NCBI RefSeq assembly: GCF_001931485.1
Contig: NZ_MSDV01000051.1
Location: forward strand, 30,201-94,200
Source: Burkholderia sp. SRS-W-2-2016
Lineage (GTDB): Bacteria > Pseudomonadota > Gammaproteobacteria > Burkholderiales > Burkholderiaceae
Reading direction: 5' to 3'
Length of the DNA stretch: 64,000 nucleotides
Shown: positions 62,329-64,000 of the stretch, one piece after another
Layout: the number at the start of each line of letters is the position of its first letter
How positions within the stretch are numbered: position 1 is the stretch's first letter
Program-made: the position numbers and the translations under genes
The notes under the pieces: generated by a model
What the model was told of the DNA's origin: nothing
Database searches by the model: none
What the model saw: only the letters and a program-made list of their open reading frames with translations

Positions 62329-63593
62329 GCGGCCGCCTTCGACTTCGAGCGATCCATCGGCACGACCTTGCCGCCTTCGAGAAAGCGCGCCCACTGATCC
62401 ATGAGCGGCACGCGTTCCTCGTAAAAGCGCGTGCGCTCATACGCCTTCTGCACGTCGCTGCGCGAGTCGTGAGCGATCAGTGATTCAGCCACGCGCTCGT
62501 TCGCCTTCGCGCTTTCGACGGCCCATGTGCGCAGGCTGGATCGCAGTCCGTGGATCGACGCCTGTTCCCTCGTGTAGCCGAGTTTGCGCAGCATGTCGCG
62601 TTGCACGGTCCCGGCGATCTGCTTGCCATAGAGCGAGTCGAACAAACGATCATTGTCTCGATGCTCGCCGGGAAGCGCCTTGAGCAGGGTGATCGCGTCG
62701 TCACCGAGCGGCACCCAATGCTCGATTTTCCCCTTCATGCGTTCGGCAGGCACGCGCCACACGCGCTCGTGAAGATCGATCTCCTTCCACGTCGCGCCGC
62801 TGCCTTCCTCGGCGCGTGCGCCCGTGAGCATCAGGAATTCGACCAGGCGCGCAACGCTGCCTTCGACGGCACGCAGTTTCTTCGCGAAGTCCGGCATCTC
62901 GCGCCAGTCGATGGACGCGCGATGGCTCGTGCGTTCCTTCATCTTCGAGAGCAGATTTTCGAGGTGGCCATCGAAGCGCGCCGGATTGTCGCCCGTGCGG
63001 AAGCCGTGGCTTTTCGACCAGTCGAGGATCGCTTCGACGCGCTGGCGCAGTGCCACGCCCGTCGCGTGCTTCGTCGTCCACAGCGGCTCGATCACCTTCA
63101 GGATGTCGCTCGTCTCGATGTCGCGCACGATCTTCTGATGCAGCGGCTTCGCGTGAAGGCGGATGCTCGATTCCCACGCGTCGTAATTGCTCGCCGACCA
63201 TTCGGGTTTGCGCAGGTCGAGGTACTTCGACGCGGCATCCGCGAACGTGATGCGATGTTCGGCCTCGCGCTGGCTACGCGCACGCGCGCCATGCTTCTGT
63301 GACTTCGGATCGACGCCGCCCGCGCGCAGCTTGCGATATTCGTCTGCCTTCTCGCGCGCTTCGGCGAGCGTGACGACGCGCGCACTGCCCAGACCGATGG
63401 AGTGTTCCTTCTTCTTCGGCTTCGCACCGGGCGGCGTGGGCAGCACGTAGGAATAGCGATACAGCCACGACGCGCCGCCCGGCGAGCATTGCAGATACAA
63501 ACCCGCGCCGTCGTGGTGATAGACGGCCCTGGCGGGCGGCGTGCTGAGGAGGGCCTTGACCTTGCTCGCGGTCAGGCGGTGATGGTTACGCAT
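62325..63593 (-). CDS. tyrosine site-specific integrase
   Basis: The 422-residue protein has the P4-type integrase layout: an N-terminal arm-binding domain (LTASKVKALLSTPP, GLYLQCSPGGASWLYRY), a SAM-like core-binding domain, and a catalytic domain with R260 (LTGARAEE), H348-x-x-R351 (IHGLRSSLRTW), H375 (LIAHDSRSD) and nucleophile Y385 (VQKAYERT). It ends the element close to attR. The target is an intergenic palindromic repeat rather than a tRNA gene. Confidence 0.95.
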   Translation of the reverse strand: MRNHHRLTASKVKALLSTPPARAVYHHDGAGLYLQCSPGGASWLYRYSYVLPTPPGAKPKKKEHSIGLGSARVVTLAEAREKADEYRKLRAGGVDPKSQKHGARARSQREAEHRITFADAASKYLDLRKPEWSASNYDAWESSIRLHAKPLHQKIVRDIETSDILKVIEPLWTTKHATGVALRQRVEAILDWSKSHGFRTGDNPARFDGHLENLLSKMKERTSHRASIDWREMPDFAKKLRAVEGSVARLVEFLMLTGARAEEGSGATWKEIDLHERVWRVPAERMKGKIEHWVPLGDDAITLLKALPGEHRDNDRLFDSLYGKQIAGTVQRDMLRKLGYTREQASIHGLRSSLRTWAVESAKANERVAESLIAHDSRSDVQKAYERTRFYEERVPLMDQWARFLEGGKVVPMDRSKSKAAA

Positions 63594-63769
63594 GTGATCT
63601 CCGGTCGAGTCGTTCGTACACCCCCGCCTCTACCCCCGCCGAAAGTGGCGAAGATTGAACCGGGATGGACGACATTGAACGGCGAATATTATAACAAGTC
63701 GTTGAAAATCAACGATTTTCGCGGTTCACACGCGTCCAACTCAAACCATAGAATACAGCGATTCGCTTT

Positions 63770-63780
63770 CAGCAGCAAAG
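63770..63780 (+). other. attR core (11-bp direct repeat)
   Basis: This is the exact second copy of CAGCAGCAAAG. The sequence to its right continues the palindromic repeat arm that is missing to the right of 53821. Confidence 0.75.
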
Positions 63781-63857
63781 AAAGTAGGTGCCGCCCCGCA
63801 CAGGGGCAACGCCAATAGACCGATAAGAAAACAAGGAAAGGCCAACACCCTAAGAAC
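63781..63857. repeat. displaced outer arm of the palindromic repeat
   Basis: AAAGTAGGTGCCGCCCCGCA and the following CAATAGACCGATAAGAAAAC region are the inverse of 53318-53387 with a few changes. It shows where the interrupted repeat resumes. Confidence 0.7.
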
Positions 63858-63886
63858 AACGAAAAAATCGCTGACCGCTAGCAACC

Positions 63887-64000
63887 TCAAGCAAACGTAT
63901 CAACCAACCCCACCGACCGTTGCGTAGCAACCCCAGCAACCGAACCGTCAGCGTCCGAAGAATCACCACCGCCCGCAAACCCCCGCGCCCGCCCAGACCC
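63887..64000 (-). CDS. possible C-terminal end of a gene running out of the window
   Basis: On the minus strand a frame is open from the window edge to a TGA at 63887-63889, coding for 37 residues ending RSVGLVDTFA after an acidic Ser/Gly/Asp-rich segment (GGGDSSDADGS). The composition suits the tail of a host gene downstream of the repeat. It is too short to identify. Confidence 0.35.
   Translation of the reverse strand, partial: GSGRARGFAGGGDSSDADGSVAGVATQRSVGLVDTFA

Larger units (their letters stand above)
53811..63780. mobile_element. integrated phage-satellite-like element (~10 kb) with capsid genes
   Basis: The element is bounded by the 11-bp direct repeat CAGCAGCAAAG. It has a tyrosine integrase at its right end facing inward from attR, a row of minus-strand genes (integrase, HTH proteins, AlpA-like, ParB-like, primase-like, Rep-like, excisionase-like, HK97 major capsid protein, prohead protease) and four genes at the left, including a lambda gpI-like tail protein. 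No portal, terminase, head-tail connector, tape measure, lysis or repressor gene is seen. This fits a capsid-forming phage satellite or a strongly reduced prophage. Confidence 0.8.

Noticed and set aside
53811..63780. Complete active prophage
   Set aside because: No portal, terminase, tape measure, lysis or repressor genes; about 10 kb only.

Overview
The window looks like a chromosome segment of a Betaproteobacterium of the Burkholderia/Paraburkholderia group. The reasons are high GC, dense gene packing, the gene content (glmS/glmU/ttcA/folB, cca, pxpBCA with DUF969/DUF979, dppABCDF, metF/ahcY, lrgAB), an S-adenosylhomocysteine riboswitch in front of ahcY, and Burkholderia-type intergenic repeats. 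The species assignment is an inference. No rRNA, tRNA or CRISPR array was recognised.

Layout. 1-9.4 kb: Mut7-C protein, IclR regulator, EamA exporter, small hypothetical genes, a DUF2242 lipoprotein, a lytic transglycosylase, a frameshifted exported protein and a di-haem peroxidase. A gene-free, relatively AT-rich stretch at 4.16-4.74 kb carries two perfect DnaA boxes and six GTTAAC palindromes. 9.4-13.9 kb: a phosphoesterase gene lacking its 5' part borders a lower-GC island. The island holds decayed fragments and a compact three-gene operon: PUA-like/Nmad-type protein, XRE-ImmA/IrrE metalloprotease, PIN nuclease. A perfect LexA-type box overlaps its likely promoter. 13.97-33 kb: core housekeeping genes for cell-wall precursors (glmS, glmU), tRNA thiolation (ttcA), folate (folB, SDR, 5-formyl-THF ligase), tRNA CCA addition, a GST, a lytic transglycosylase, and the 5-oxoprolinase operon with a putative transporter pair, followed by a chemoreceptor. 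33-42 kb: TraB/GumN protein and a dipeptide ABC importer operon with two tandem binding proteins. 42-53.3 kb: methyl cycle (metF, ahcY with riboswitch), lrgAB with a divergent LysR regulator, then a GMC oxidoreductase, an acyl-CoA dehydrogenase and a coniferyl-aldehyde-dehydrogenase-like gene.

53.8-63.8 kb: an approximately 10 kb integrated element inserted inside a long palindromic intergenic repeat, bounded by an 11-bp direct repeat (CAGCAGCAAAG). It encodes a tyrosine integrase, AlpA-like and ParB-like proteins, a primase-type zinc finger protein, a replication-type protein with iterons inside its gene, an HK97-type capsid protein and prohead protease, and one lambda-gpI-like tail protein. 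No portal, terminase, connector, other tail or lysis genes are visible, so it resembles a capsid-encoding phage satellite rather than a prophage.

The two best candidates for undescribed biology are the SOS-box-controlled PUA-like/ImmA/PIN operon and the minimal capsid-carrying satellite.
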